Below are positions 1 to 10,739 of a DNA stretch of 64,000 nt, in pieces. The stretch is from contig JACKQL020000027.1 in assembly GCA_018296165.2 (NCBI GenBank), positions 558,001 to 622,000 on the forward strand, written 5' to 3'. The first letter of the stretch is position 1, and the number at the start of each line of letters is the position of its first letter. The DNA comes from Termitomyces sp. T153. Its lineage: Eukaryota > Basidiomycota > Agaricomycetes > Agaricales > Lyophyllaceae. The position numbers and the translations under genes were made by a program. The notes under the pieces were generated by a model that had not been told where the DNA came from, did not search any database, and worked only from the letters and a program-made list of their open reading frames with translations.

Positions 1-266
1 CTGACTTAGATCACTTCCATCTTCTCCTTTTGGCAGTGTCCTACAACTATATAAGGTTCCTTAGTCTGTAGCTACACCCCAGCCTTGACATTACCTGATA
101 TCTTGTTTGTGTTCTGTTGTTATCTGATCTTCTCCCCATTCATTACTCGCTCTCATTTCTTAGTTTCTTAGTTTCTTTCCCTATCTACATACTTGCTGTT
201 GGCATTACCTCCCCAAGGTGGTTTTGGCTCCTGTAAGAGTCCTCCTCCAGGACTGTGGTCCTGACA
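1..266 (+). repeat. 3' part of a Gypsy-type LTR (cut by window edge)
   Basis: The stretch has the architecture of the Gypsy A LTRs elsewhere in the window: a TATA box (TATATAA near 50), then a pyrimidine-rich leader with 'cttgacattacctgatatc', and an end in CTGACA at 261-266. It is only distantly similar to the 455-1508 LTR, so it is probably a sister family. The 5' part lies outside the window. No internal Gypsy sequence follows, so it may be a solo LTR or an LTR end. Confidence 0.45.
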
Positions 267-275
267 CAGGGTATG

Positions 276-454
276 TATCCCACCACAACAATAGTGAATA
301 TTTATAGTCAACCAAAGATCAAAACCCCAAACCTACTACATGCCAATGCCTTGACAAGGATACAGGGCATACAACTACCAACCACAGATCCAGTGATAAT
401 CTCAGGGGATTGGAACCAACACCACCCATGCTGAAGCATAGGCAAAGGGGGCAC
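276..454 (+). pseudogene. LINE endonuclease remnant (fragment)
   Basis: In one frame this stretch reads as the apurinic-endonuclease-like domain of a non-LTR retrotransposon. The best piece is GDWNQHHPC near 398-430, preceded by PVIIS, which matches the GDFN-x-HHP-x-W catalytic loop of LINE endonucleases; the Trp after the HHP block is now a stop codon. The fragment is cut on the right by the Gypsy A LTR at 455 and probably on the left by the LTR fragment ending at 266. Only about 60 codons survive. The call rests on this one motif and its spacing. Confidence 0.5.
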
Positions 455-1508
455 TGTCATGACCCACTCCCTGGACCCCAACCTTTGTTCCCAACCTGCT
501 TGCTCCCCTGGAGCCCTCCCCAATGCCCTGTCAAACACCCCCAGCCTTTGTCCACCCTCTGCACCCACTCCAGATAACTCTGATGCTTCTCTGGCAAACC
601 CAGATGGCCCCCTGGCTAACTCCAACACCTTCTCTGCAGCTGTCAACACTTCCCTTGACTCCCCCAAGCCCCTGAGCCCCTCTCCCACTGTTTCTGACTC
701 TGGCATACATCACCAACTCATCTCCCTGGCTTGCCCAACCTACTCTGGAGCATCACAATGACCCTGGAGCAGCCTGCATCTCCAACTGATCCCATCAGAA
801 CATCACTACAGCCTGCCCCTGATCACAACCAACACCCATCAACTCCACATGACTCTGTCAAGCCCTGCCACCACACCCACTGTTCCCTGGAGCTCTCCAG
901 TAGTCAGTATATAAGTCATAAGTAGCACCTCATACTCTAGTCTTGATATTACATCAACTGGTTACCTGTGTTTCATGTTTCTTTCTGTCTCTGTTTCTAT
1001 CCTTAGTCTTGAATCTATTTCTTTTTCTCTGTTCCATCTTGTCTCATCTCCATCTCACTTCAACTGTCTCTATTTCCTTTGTTTTTCTAAGTTCCTTCCC
1101 CTGACATCAGTACAAACTCTGCACATGTGCTATGATCTCCAAACATTCTTATGACAACTCCAGACCTTGCCCTTTGCTCAGCCCTGGGACCCATCAGTCT
1201 TGATTGCTCCCCTGCCAAACTCTGGCTCCACTCCTTTTGTTTGCAAAGCCTCCACTTACTCCACATTCTATTTGCATGCCTACAAACTTGTTCCTAACAC
1301 CCACCCAAGCCCAACATTTAATATACTTGGTCTTAGACTTCCCTGGACCACTCCGGACTTGCTTGGACTGCTTTTCTTGGCTTCCATTTGCAAGTCCCTC
1401 TAGTCTGCACCACCTCCAGAGTGCTAATTTATAAGTGCAGGACATTGTGTCCACCTAGTAAGGACTCACCCAGTGTAGCTGAGCCCCTGTAGTGAGCAGA
1501 ACCTGACA
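455..1508 (+). repeat. 5' LTR of Gypsy A
   Basis: The LTR starts TGTCATGACCC and ends CCTGACA, about 1054 bases. The boundaries come from alignment by eye with the copy at 62565-63621, which starts and ends with the same words. A TATA box (TATATAA) lies at 908-914, followed by a pyrimidine-rich leader. The sequence after the LTR (TAATATCAAGAC) has only loose resemblance to an initiator-Met primer-binding site, so I do not call one. Confidence 0.85.
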
Positions 1509-1541
1509 TAATATCAAGACTCCCCCCTTACCCCATTCTCA

Positions 1542-4250
1542 ATGTCTGTGTATAACCCCACATGCAATCCCACCAGCTACCTAACCAACATCTATGGTTG
1601 GCTGGCCCCTCAAAATCAGTATGCTCCATTCTACCCAGGCCCACCTGTAGATCAGGACATCCCCCACCATTGGACTCCTGACCCTACCCAGGCATTCTAC
1701 ACTCCCTCCATCAGCCAGGGAATACCTCTGGGCTGGCACTGCCCTCCAGCATTCTCAGCCAATGGCAACTACCCCCACATGTACCCCAGAGGATTCTCCA
1801 CAGCACCCTCCAACCCCACCTACCTTCCACCCACTCACCACTATGCATACCCAGTCCCTGCTGCAGCCCCAGCCCCTCTGGAGCACCCAGATGATTATTT
1901 CCCTCCTTGATTGCCATTTCCTGCTCAAATTCCTCCCTCCCCCAGACAGCAATAGGTTGAAGCCTACATTCAACAGTGTAACAAAGTCCTCTGCTTCCTC
2001 TGCCTCTCTCCTGCAGAGTTTACAAGGCATGCCCACACCCTCCTTGTCAACTTAGGCTACCCCAACACCCCCATGACTCTGGAGGTTTGGACAGATCAGC
2101 TCTTTGACTTCTACAAATGTTACCTGCAGGAAAACCTCCCCAAAACCATGCAAGGCACTCTGGGAATTGATGCCAACCTACAAAACAAGCTCCACATCTT
2201 GGTCAAAGAAATCCACACCAGTCCAAACCCCTATCCATTCAAAGACCCTTTGGACCCCTCCTGCTCCTTCCATGTGCAATGCAAGGAACCCATTGGAACA
2301 CAAAATGAGGCCCCACCTCCCATTTCCTGCCAGCAGGAAGAGCTTAACATGGCATCCAACATCTTGAGAAACCTCAACTCTGCAGGGGGACTGTTTGACC
2401 AACCTGCCACTCACACCCTGGGCCTCTCCACTTGTCCTCAGGCAAACTCTGTCCCCAGCACCTTCTATATATGGGACCAACCTGCTGTCCCTGAGCCCTA
2501 TATCCAATGGCCACCCCTGCATGTCAACAACAACAACTGAACCCTCTCCTACATCAATGAGCTTGGTAACCCCACTGATCAGATTGCCCCACATGACAGC
2601 CCTCTCCAAGACAGACCCCTTCACTTTGACCTCCATGCTCCCTGTATCAACACCCCTCCACCCTGCTAGAACATCCCAGTTCCCCCAAGGCAACTCATGG
2701 GCGCCAGGGCACCTCAACTCCCTTTCCCTGTCAACTCCCCTTGTCCCCCACCCACTCCAATGCCCAACCCCCACCAACACCAATTACTTTGGACCCCCCA
2801 CCCCTGGAGGACTCCCTCCTCCTTGTTGGGCCTCAGGGCCTCCCCTGGGCAACACAGGCCAACCCCCTGGGAGCAGGCCTCCCAATGGCAGACCTCCTGG
2901 AGGATGGGGTCTAGCCATGGACAACTTCCCTTCTCAGTGCAGAAACAGGAATAACTATTACTACTACTACAATGCTGGACAGACCTCCTGGAGGATGGGG
3001 TCTAGCCATGGACAACTTCCCTTCTCAGTGCAGAAACAGGAATAACTATTACTACTACTACAATGCTGGACAGACCTCCTGGAGGATGGGGTCTAGCCAT
3101 GGACAACTTCCCTTCTCAGTGCAGAAACAGGAATAACTATTACTACTACTACAATGCTGGACAGACCTCCTGGAGGATGGGGTCTAGCCATGGACAACTT
3201 CCCTTCTCAGTGCAGAAACAGGAATAACTATTACTACTACTACAATGCTGGACCCCTGTCCCAAACTCAGAACACCCAAGATGACACTCACAACACACTG
3301 GCTTGAGAAGAAAAGCTTGACATTCAAAAGCCCAAGTCTTTCATGTATCACAACTCCTGGAAGTGGAGAACCTTCCTAACACAGTGTCTAACCATGTTCT
3401 AAGCTAAGCCTATTACTTTTCAGCTTGAGAGCTCATGAGTAGCCTTTGCTACATCATATTTGCAGAGCATTGCCTTTGACCACTACACCATGCTACTCTG
3501 GTTTGACCCCAGCAACCCTGTACTCTCCAATTGGCTCACCTTTACTCAAGAATTTTCTAGTAAGTTTGGCATCTTTGACACTGTAGCAGAAGTGGAGGAA
3601 AATCTCTTCAACCTCCAAATGTGCGACAACAAATGCTTCACAACCTTCATTGTACAATTTAAATGGGAGGCCTGCAAAATGGGATAGAATTACAATGCCC
3701 TCCAATTTGCCCTCTGTCACACCCTGCCTCAACAAATCAAGGATGTCCTTTGCCTTGCACCCAAGCAAACTATGTATGACAGATACAAGGCACTCATTAC
3801 TCAGATCAACCAATGTTACTAGGAAGACCAGAACAAGAATACAGTGCCATGAACCATGTGGAACACTGCTGGCAATACCAACTGGCAGGCCAGAGCAACC
3901 AACAGCAACTGACCCTCAATTCCTGCCAACTCTGCCAACCCTGCACCCCATTTCTCCTTAGGGCTGAGGACCTCCCAGCACCAATCAACCTCCAGGACAG
4001 CACCCCCCTGCCCAACTCAATGCTACCAACCTCCATGAGACCCTAGGACCCCTGAACACCAGCTCTGACAACCTTGACAATGCTCCAGACTCTGCCAACA
4101 ACCAAGAAGCTCTATGTGTGAACAAGACTTGAAATAGGCCATGGATTAACATGCTGGAGGAAACTCAGGAGAAATAACAGAAGGAGGGCACATCCATCCT
4201 ATGTGGTGAGCAGGGACATTTTATCAGTAGTTGCCCTAAATGCCAGGTGA
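1542..4250 (+). pseudogene. Gag of Gypsy A (decayed)
   Basis: The start at 1542 (MSVYNPTCNP...) is shared with the copy at 63653. The N-terminal third is rich in Pro, Tyr and Asn. A capsid-like Retrotrans_gag segment reads from 3460 to about 3835 in one frame with stops at 3685 and near 3820; its core has WLTFTQEFSSKFG and a LPQQIKDVL block. A zinc knuckle follows near 4196-4240 (LCGEQGHFISSC), but the first of the four ligands (Cys) reads Ser, so it is probably dead. A 91-bp tandem array (2891-3254) interrupts the reading frame between the N-terminal and capsid parts. Confidence 0.8.
2891..3254 (+). repeat. Four 91-bp tandem repeats inside gag
   Basis: The word GACCTCCTGGAGGATGGGG begins at 2891, 2982, 3073 and 3164, an exact period of 91. 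The copies look essentially identical and each ends in a TACTACTACTAC run before the next unit. Since 91 is not a multiple of three, each added unit shifts the frame. Near-identity against a decayed background suggests the amplification is more recent than most of the CpG decay, or that the array is kept uniform by slippage or conversion. Confidence 0.95.
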
Positions 4251-4489
4251 TGGGATGTGCTGTATAGACTATTGACAAGGAAGACTGTGACTACCAGTTT
4301 ATGGAAAATGAGTCAGCAGTTTAGTTTTTGAAAATGCACTAGACCACAGACCAGACCCTAATGTCTTCTCTGCCCTGGCCACACTCCTCTGCACAACAGT
4401 ACTTGCCCTGGACAACCTCCCAGCACACCTCCCTTCCCACTCCTCCACTACCCTCCTCCTCTGCACCAACCCTTTCTCCAACAACTCTG

Positions 4490-6643
4490 TCCCCATACTG
4501 GTTGACAGCGGTGCCACAGACAACTTCATCAACAAATCCCTGGTAGCACTCGCTCCTCAATGCCTCTGACATCTCCCCACTCCAATCCTTCTCAAACTCT
4601 TTGATAGCAACCCCACCTCCACTGGAGATATCACACACTGCATGGAAATGACTGTGACCTTTGCCAATGGACAACAACAAGAACTCTAATTACTAGTCAT
4701 AAAACTACACTTCTCTGCCCCCATTGTCCTAGGTTTCTCATGGCTCTGCTTCACCAATCCCCACATTGACTGGCCCACCCTCACTCTTTGCCTTGACTAG
4801 GACAATCTGATCAACTCCAGACTAGTACCCTTCAATGTCTCACTCCCCTCCAAGAACTCCAAGAGTATGACTGACTAACCTCAGACCCCCCCACAGCTCT
4901 ACTCTAGGTTCACATGGTCATTTGTCATCAATGTCTGACTCAACAGCTCATGCCCCTTGAGCTCCAACTCTTCAATGGAAGCTCTGCCATGACAGTAATC
5001 ACTCAATACCACAACAACACCCTCACCCTTGACAATGACCTAAGGTTCCAGGCTTGGCTTCTTATCACCCAGCTCCCTCCATTGACTCCAATTGTGCTTG
5101 GACTTCCATGGCTGTAGGACATCAACCCTGACATTGACTGGAAGAATCTCACCATGCAATTCCCCAGCCCCAAAGCAAGTCTAGTGGCTGCTATTCCCCT
5201 CCACCTCCAGTCAATCTTGGACTCTGACATCCATGACCCCAACACCAGCACCTCTGGAGCAATCCAAAGCCCTTCAACTCTTGATGGTGACTAAGAGAGT
5301 GAAGACAATGTGCCCCCATCTTGGTCACCCTCAAGCAAATCACAATGGCTGCCCCTCAACGTCCCCCAGAATTGATACAAAGGTCTGTGGTACACTGACC
5401 AATGATGCCCAACCCCTCTGAACAACCCCACCACCACTCCAGATCCAGCTGCTGCCACCCTTTCACCCACCCCCATTGGCCCCAGAGACCTCAACATCAA
5501 AATCCTTGGCACTGTCCCCTTTGTGTGCATTTTGCAAGATGGCACCTCTACCTTCCAACTGCAGATCATGCCAGCCCTATTGGAGGAGTATCTCTGTGCA
5601 CAAACTACCCTGCTGAAATGCAAAACAGAGGAGCAAATTCTATATGAAGTAGTTCCCCTGGAATATCATGAATTCACTGATGTGTTCTCTGAAGGGAGTG
5701 CAAAAGAACTTCCTCCACATTGCTCCTACAATCACAAGATTGATCTTGAAGAAGGCACCTTACCTCCATTTGGCAAAATCTACAACATGTCTGAGATTGA
5801 ACTCTGGGCCCTGAAGGACTACCTTAATGACATGCTCAGCAAAGGTTTCATATGCCTGTTAATCTCCACCACTAGTGCTTGGGTTCTGTTTGCCAAGAAG
5901 AAGGATGGATCACTCTGACTCTATGTAGATTACTGGGGACCCAACAAAGTCACCAAAAAGAACTGGTATCCTCTTCCCCTGATTGGAGACCTTGTTGACC
6001 ACCTTTGCAGTGCCAAGATCTACACAAAAATAGACCTCTGCTCCGGCTACAACAATGTCTGGATTGCTCCAGGGCATGAATGGAAGACTGCCTTTCACAC
6101 TCACTACAGCCTCTTTGAGTACCTAGTAATGCCCTTTGGAATGACTAACTCCCCTGCCACTTTCCAGTATTTCATGAATGATATCTTCCATGACATAAAC
6201 AATATCTTTGTTATTGTATACCTGGACAATATCCTGATCTACTTGAATTCACTGGAGGAGCATCCGAAGCACATTTTCCACATCCTAGAATGACTCCAAG
6301 AGTACTACCTTCATGCCAAACCCAAGAAATGCTTGTTCCATATGATGGAGGTTGAATACCTTGGAGTTATTGTCACCTCTGATGGCATATGTATGGATTC
6401 CACCAAGGTTGAAGCCATCCTCAACTGGCCCCCACTGCAGAATGTCAAGAAGGTACAGTCATTTCTGGGGTCTGCTAACTTTTATCACTAATTCATCAAC
6501 AACTACTTCAGAATCATCAAACCCCTCAACTGACTCACACAGAAAGACACTCCTTGGGATTGGGACAGCAAGTGCCAAAGCATATTCCTCCTCCTCAAAA
6601 AGGCCTTCACCTCCACTCCTCTGCCACTTTAACCCCTCCCTGC
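4490..6643 (+). pseudogene. Pol of Gypsy A: protease and reverse transcriptase (broken)
   Basis: The protease motif LVDSGATDNFIN lies at about 4498-4533. Two successive protease-like flap ends follow: VLGFSWL near 4725-4745 and VLGLPWL near 5090-5115, each followed by a P-x-IDW block, so the protease module seems duplicated. Reverse transcriptase spans about 5640-6560: FAKKKDGSL, then TGA at 5916-5918, then a fingers block, [13 protein letters not shown], and YLDN at 6219-6230 in place of YLDD. RNase H begins (TPWDWD...) and is cut at 6643. Premature stops and the D-to-N change exclude activity. Both lesions fit C-to-T or G-to-A change at CpG. Confidence 0.88.
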
Positions 6644-7012
6644 TGTCAGGGGACTTCTATTTCTGACCTCCACAACTTGTTTTAGCACCTCTGCAGCTTG
6701 TTCAATGTCTCTGGGGTTCTTTCTGGAACCCCAGAGATCTTTGGAGAACTGCGGAGTTCTCTATATTACCTCAGCAATCATTGCCCTAGGGTTAGGAATA
6801 GCTCCGGTCATCTGTACAGTAGTTCCCATGCCTCTACCACCTGCTGATGTGCCACACCAAGCAGTGAGGATCCTTAGACTTGTTCTCTTTGGATTCCCCT
6901 CTGCTAGGTAATTAGTTACTGATTGTATTGTTGTCTACTCTGCTAATATACTTTGGATTCCCTTCTGCTAGCTGCATGACTCCAATCTGCTGCTCTGGAG
7001 GTTGCCCTTACA
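6644..7012 (+). repeat. 5' LTR of Gypsy B
   Basis: The LTR is 369 bases, TGTCAGGGGACTT... to ...GTTGCCCTTACA. Compared base by base with the 3' LTR, most differences are TG in one copy where the other has CA, for example the three in TATTGTTGTCTACTC versus TATCATCATCTACTC near 6927. This is expected where an ancestral CpG decayed on opposite strands in the two copies. Confidence 0.93.
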
Positions 7013-7339
7013 GCAGAATAAGTCTCCTAAAACTGGTCTGGAAGCCCCTCATAGCTGCAAGGAACCTCCAAGCTACTACCTGTCACTTCTCCACCAGGAC
7101 TAAACACCGTGTAGTTCTATGTCTTGGCTTGCCAACCCAGACACACCCTCAGAGGCCCTGGCCCTGCAGAACAAGGCCTGGACTTGCCTGCTTCACCTAG
7201 AAACCCAGGTGCAATTAATACAATCATTTCTCACCCACCATACTACCAACCTCTCTACCCTCCATCAAACAACCAATCTTATCTCCCAGTCCCTCTAGGC
7301 ACTGCTCAAATGCCTACTCCCTGACTCTGCCCCTCCTGT

Positions 7340-8110
7340 AGCCATGGAACTAGCCCCAACTGCATCTGCACCTGTCTCTGCAGCTCTACTTATGTGCTGT
7401 GAGTCTTCCACCACTCTGGAGGTGTTGGAAGCTTTCCAGACTGGGCTGCCTTTGAGAAGGACTTCTGTGCAGAGTTTTTTCCATTAGACCCTGCCAAAAC
7501 CATAGCCTTGACGCTATGTGATAGGGAGCAGTATGGATAAGGGAAGCATACACTGGATGAGTACATTGACTCGTTCCAAGCTCTGGTGGCCTCCAACTAT
7601 GCCTTACTTTCTGGGATGGCTTGCACCCTGCACTGGTGGAATGCATTGACAATCTGGTGGAGAGTTACCCCAATGATGAAAAGATTGCATCATGGTACAA
7701 GGTGGCCCAGGACTAATGGCAACTCATGGAGATCTGGAGGGAGCTCCACTGCACCCATTCTGTGCTGCACCCAGCTCCAATCAGCAATCTCCACTACCCT
7801 GCACCTGCCTGCCCAATGCTAGCCTTTACTCTGGCTACTCCTGCAGCATGCCCCCTGCTGCCAGGGATCCCCATGGACATGGATGCCCCAAATAGCTCTG
7901 CACTGCCCCACTGCTGTGCTGGAGATGCCAGAAGCCTGGGCACTTTGCACAGCACTGCTGACTGGGCCTGGAGGTACACTACCTTTCCACTGCAGAGCAG
8001 GAGGAACTCCTTCTGCAGCTGCTGGCCATGAAGGATGCTGCTAGAGCTCCATCACTGGATAAGCCTACACTGGACTTGACCTTGGAGGAGATTAGTGCAT
8101 GCGCCTCACC
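7340..8110 (+). pseudogene. Gag of Gypsy B (decayed)
   Basis: A capsid segment reads as FPDWAAFEKDF near 7436 followed by a DEYIDSFQALV block near 7560-7590, the conserved capsid helices of Retrotrans_gag, with a stop and frame changes between them. The zinc knuckle at 7917-7958 is intact: CWRCQKPGHFAQHC, a CX2CX4HX4C box that would bind the element's RNA. The start codon could not be fixed. Confidence 0.75.
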
Positions 8111-8368
8111 TCTAGAGCTGGAGGGGGATTTTTAGTTGAGCAATAGATGAGGTGTATGCCTCCATTGCTGGGTGCTAACAGGTTCTTGTGTCTGTCAACA
8201 GAAAATGAAACTGCCTTTTCCAATGCCCTTCATTCTGAGACAGAAAAACCTCAGTGCCCCCCTTCAGATGTACAAACACTAACTCCAGAGCCCCTACTGA
8301 GCTCCCTGACACCTCCAAAGGTCTATCGGCATGGCTCTGCTTGAGTGCATTAAATACCCCAACAGTAT

Positions 8369-8812
8369 GTGATGGCCTCTGCCCCATCTGCCAACTCCCT
8401 ATGCACTGATGTGGAGATTGAGATGACAAACACTCAGCAAACCTGTGAAGTCATGGCTCTTCTGGACAGTGGAGCAACAGGACTGTTCCTGGACTCAGAG
8501 TTTATCAAACACCATGGCCTGACCATGCAGCCCCTCCCCAAGCCCATTCCTGTCTACAACATTGACAGAATGCCTAACAAAGCAGGTGCTATCAACTCCA
8601 TGGTTGATCTGGTCCTCCATTATCAGAACCATGCAGAGCATGCTGTATTTGCCATCACCAGCTTGGGAAGGCAGGACATGATCTTTGGTTTCACATGGCT
8701 CTGGGAGCACAACCCCAAGGTTGATTGGACCAAAGGGGAGGTCACCATGAGCAGGTGCCCCCAGAAGTGTTCTGCCTGTGCTGCAGAGGACAAAGTGGAG
8801 CACTGGACCTGA
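8369..8812 (+). pseudogene. Aspartyl protease of Gypsy B (open segment)
   Basis: This open stretch of 147 codons contains ALLDSGATGLFLD near 8456-8494, the catalytic DSGA triad region of retroviral-type proteases, and the usual distal IFGFTWLWEHNPKVDW block near 8682-8727. It is the least damaged part of the element's polyprotein. In life it would be an internal part of Gag-Pol rather than a free protein, so the Met at 8369 is not a true start. Confidence 0.82.
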
Positions 8813-9151
8813 GTTCAGGAGCACACAGCCATCTGCACATGTTGTGCCAGCCCTCTCCCCTTTGCAGATCTAGACCTCCTGGATCCTCCACCTCTGGTGT
8901 TCCCTTGTAGAGAGGCCCTCTACAAGGACAATTGGAGCAACAGCAGAGCCCTGGGGGAGGAGCACAGAGGGGAATTTGTTGGCATATATGAGCTGGAGCT
9001 CCCAGATGAAGTGGTAGAAGTGGGGGATCAAATCTATGCTACCACCATACACTTGCTGCCCTCCATCACAGAGATTTGGGCTAGCCAGACCACATCTCAA
9101 TGGCTGGTCCAGGCATTTGCTGCTAATGCCATGCCTTGAGAGTTCCAAGAT

Positions 9152-10600
9152 GTGGTACCCCCCTATCTTCATGCATTCAAGGATGTGTTCTCCAAAGCTT
9201 CATTTGACTTGCTTCTGGAGTGCAAGAGGTGGGACCATGCCATCAAACTGCTACCAGACTTGGCACCCTCCAGCTGTAAGGTCTACCCACTTGCACCCCA
9301 GGAACAGGATGAGCTCAACACATTCCTGCAGGAGAACCAGGACTCCAGTTGCATTTACCCATCCAAGTCTCCAATGGCTTCTCCAGTCTTCTTCATCAAA
9401 AAGAAGGATGGCTCCCTCTGACTGGTCCAGGACTACTGAGTACTCAATGCCATGACAGTGAAGAACCATTACCTTCTCCCCCTCATCTCTGAGCTCATCA
9501 ACAATCTCTGGAGTGCACAATACTTCACTAAGCTGGATGTCCAGTGGGGTTACAACAATGTGCTCATTCAGGAGGGAGATGAGTGGAAGGCTGCCTTCCA
9601 GACTAACCAGGGATTGTTCAAGCCACTCATTATGTTCTTCAGACTCACCAATAGCTCCACCATCTTCCAGACCATGATGAATGACATCTTCTGGGACCTC
9701 ATAGCAGAGGGCATAGTGTGCATGTACCTTGACAACATCCTCATCTATACCAAAACACTGGAAGAACACCATCAGATCACTTGCCTTGTCCTGGAACACC
9801 TCTGCTAGCACCAGCTCTACCTCAAGCCAGAGAAGTGTGAGTTTGAACAAACCCAGATCAAGTACCTGGGCCTGATCATATTGCACAGAGCCATGGAGAT
9901 GGACCCAGTGAAGGGTAGCAGGTGTGGCGGAGTGGCCAGAGCCCCAGAATAAGAAGAAGGTGCAGGCATTCCTCAGTTTTGCAAACTTCTACCAGAGATT
10001 CATCCAGGACTTCTTGCACCATGCCTGTTCACCATTTGACCTCACTGGAAATGATGTTATGTGGAGTTGGGACCTTTGGAGCAGGCAGCCTTTGATGCTC
10101 TCAAATGCACTGTGACCTCTGGACCCATCCTCCTTTTCCTGTATGACAACTCCTCCTTCCAGATAGAAACCAACAGCTCTGACTTTGCCACTGGGGCCAT
10201 GCTCTTGCAGCAATCTCCAGAGGATGGGAAGTGGCATCCAGTGGCCTTTTACTCCAAGAGCCTGAATGCAGTAGAGCAGAACTATGAGATCCATGACAAG
10301 GAGATGCTGGCCATCATCTGGTTGTTTGAGGAGTGGTGGCACTTCCTGGAGGGCATGTGGCACAAGTTTGAGGTCTGGATGGATCACAAGAACTTTGAAT
10401 ACTTCTGGACAGCCAAGAAGCTCAATTGCCAATAGGCCTGGTGGTCCCTCTACCTTGCCAACTTTGACTTCTCTTTGCACCACAAGCCTGGCTAGAGCAT
10501 GGGGAAACCAGATGCCCTGTCCTGGAGAGTGGACCATGGCATGGGAAAAGGGGATAACAGCAATATTGTGCTCCTCCACCCTGAATTGTTTGCAATCTGA
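9152..10600 (+). pseudogene. Reverse transcriptase and RNase H of Gypsy B
   Basis: RT starts near 9152. FFIKKKDGSL is followed by TGA at 9419-9421, the same Arg codon that became a stop in Gypsy A. DY-stop-VLN follows, another probable CGA-to-TGA change. The catalytic motif reads YLDN at 9725-9736 instead of YLDD. RNase H (about 10061-10560) keeps ETNSSDFATGAML, PVAFYSKSLNAVEQNYE and DKEMLAII, so most fold-defining blocks are legible. There are stops near 9807 and 10435. The element cannot copy itself in this state. Confidence 0.88.
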
Positions 10601-10739
10601 GCCATGGAGGGTCTTGCCATTGGGGGAGCAGAAGCAGACATTCTCCAGGACATATGGCAGGGTAATTGGGATGGTCAGCAGGAGGAGCTGGTGGCACAAG
10701 CTAATTGGACACTGAAGTCAGGGCATACCACCAGTGCCA

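Larger units (their letters stand above)
455..6643 (+). mobile_element. Gypsy A: truncated, decayed Ty3/Gypsy retrotransposon
   Basis: It consists of a 5' LTR (455-1508), a proline-rich Gag start at 1542, a capsid domain near 3460-3835, a zinc knuckle near 4200, aspartyl protease from about 4500, and reverse transcriptase to the start of RNase H. It then stops abruptly at 6643, where the LTR of Gypsy B begins; integrase and 3' LTR are missing. Every coding region is broken by stops and frameshifts. CpG is nearly absent, and many lesions read as CpG transitions. A second copy of the family starts at 62565, and solo LTRs related to it lie at 28103-29107 and 57736-58902. Confidence 0.9.

Noticed and set aside
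2891..3254. CRISPR-like array
   Set aside because: The units are contiguous and nearly identical with no variable spacers, and the organism is a eukaryote. It is a plain tandem repeat in gag.
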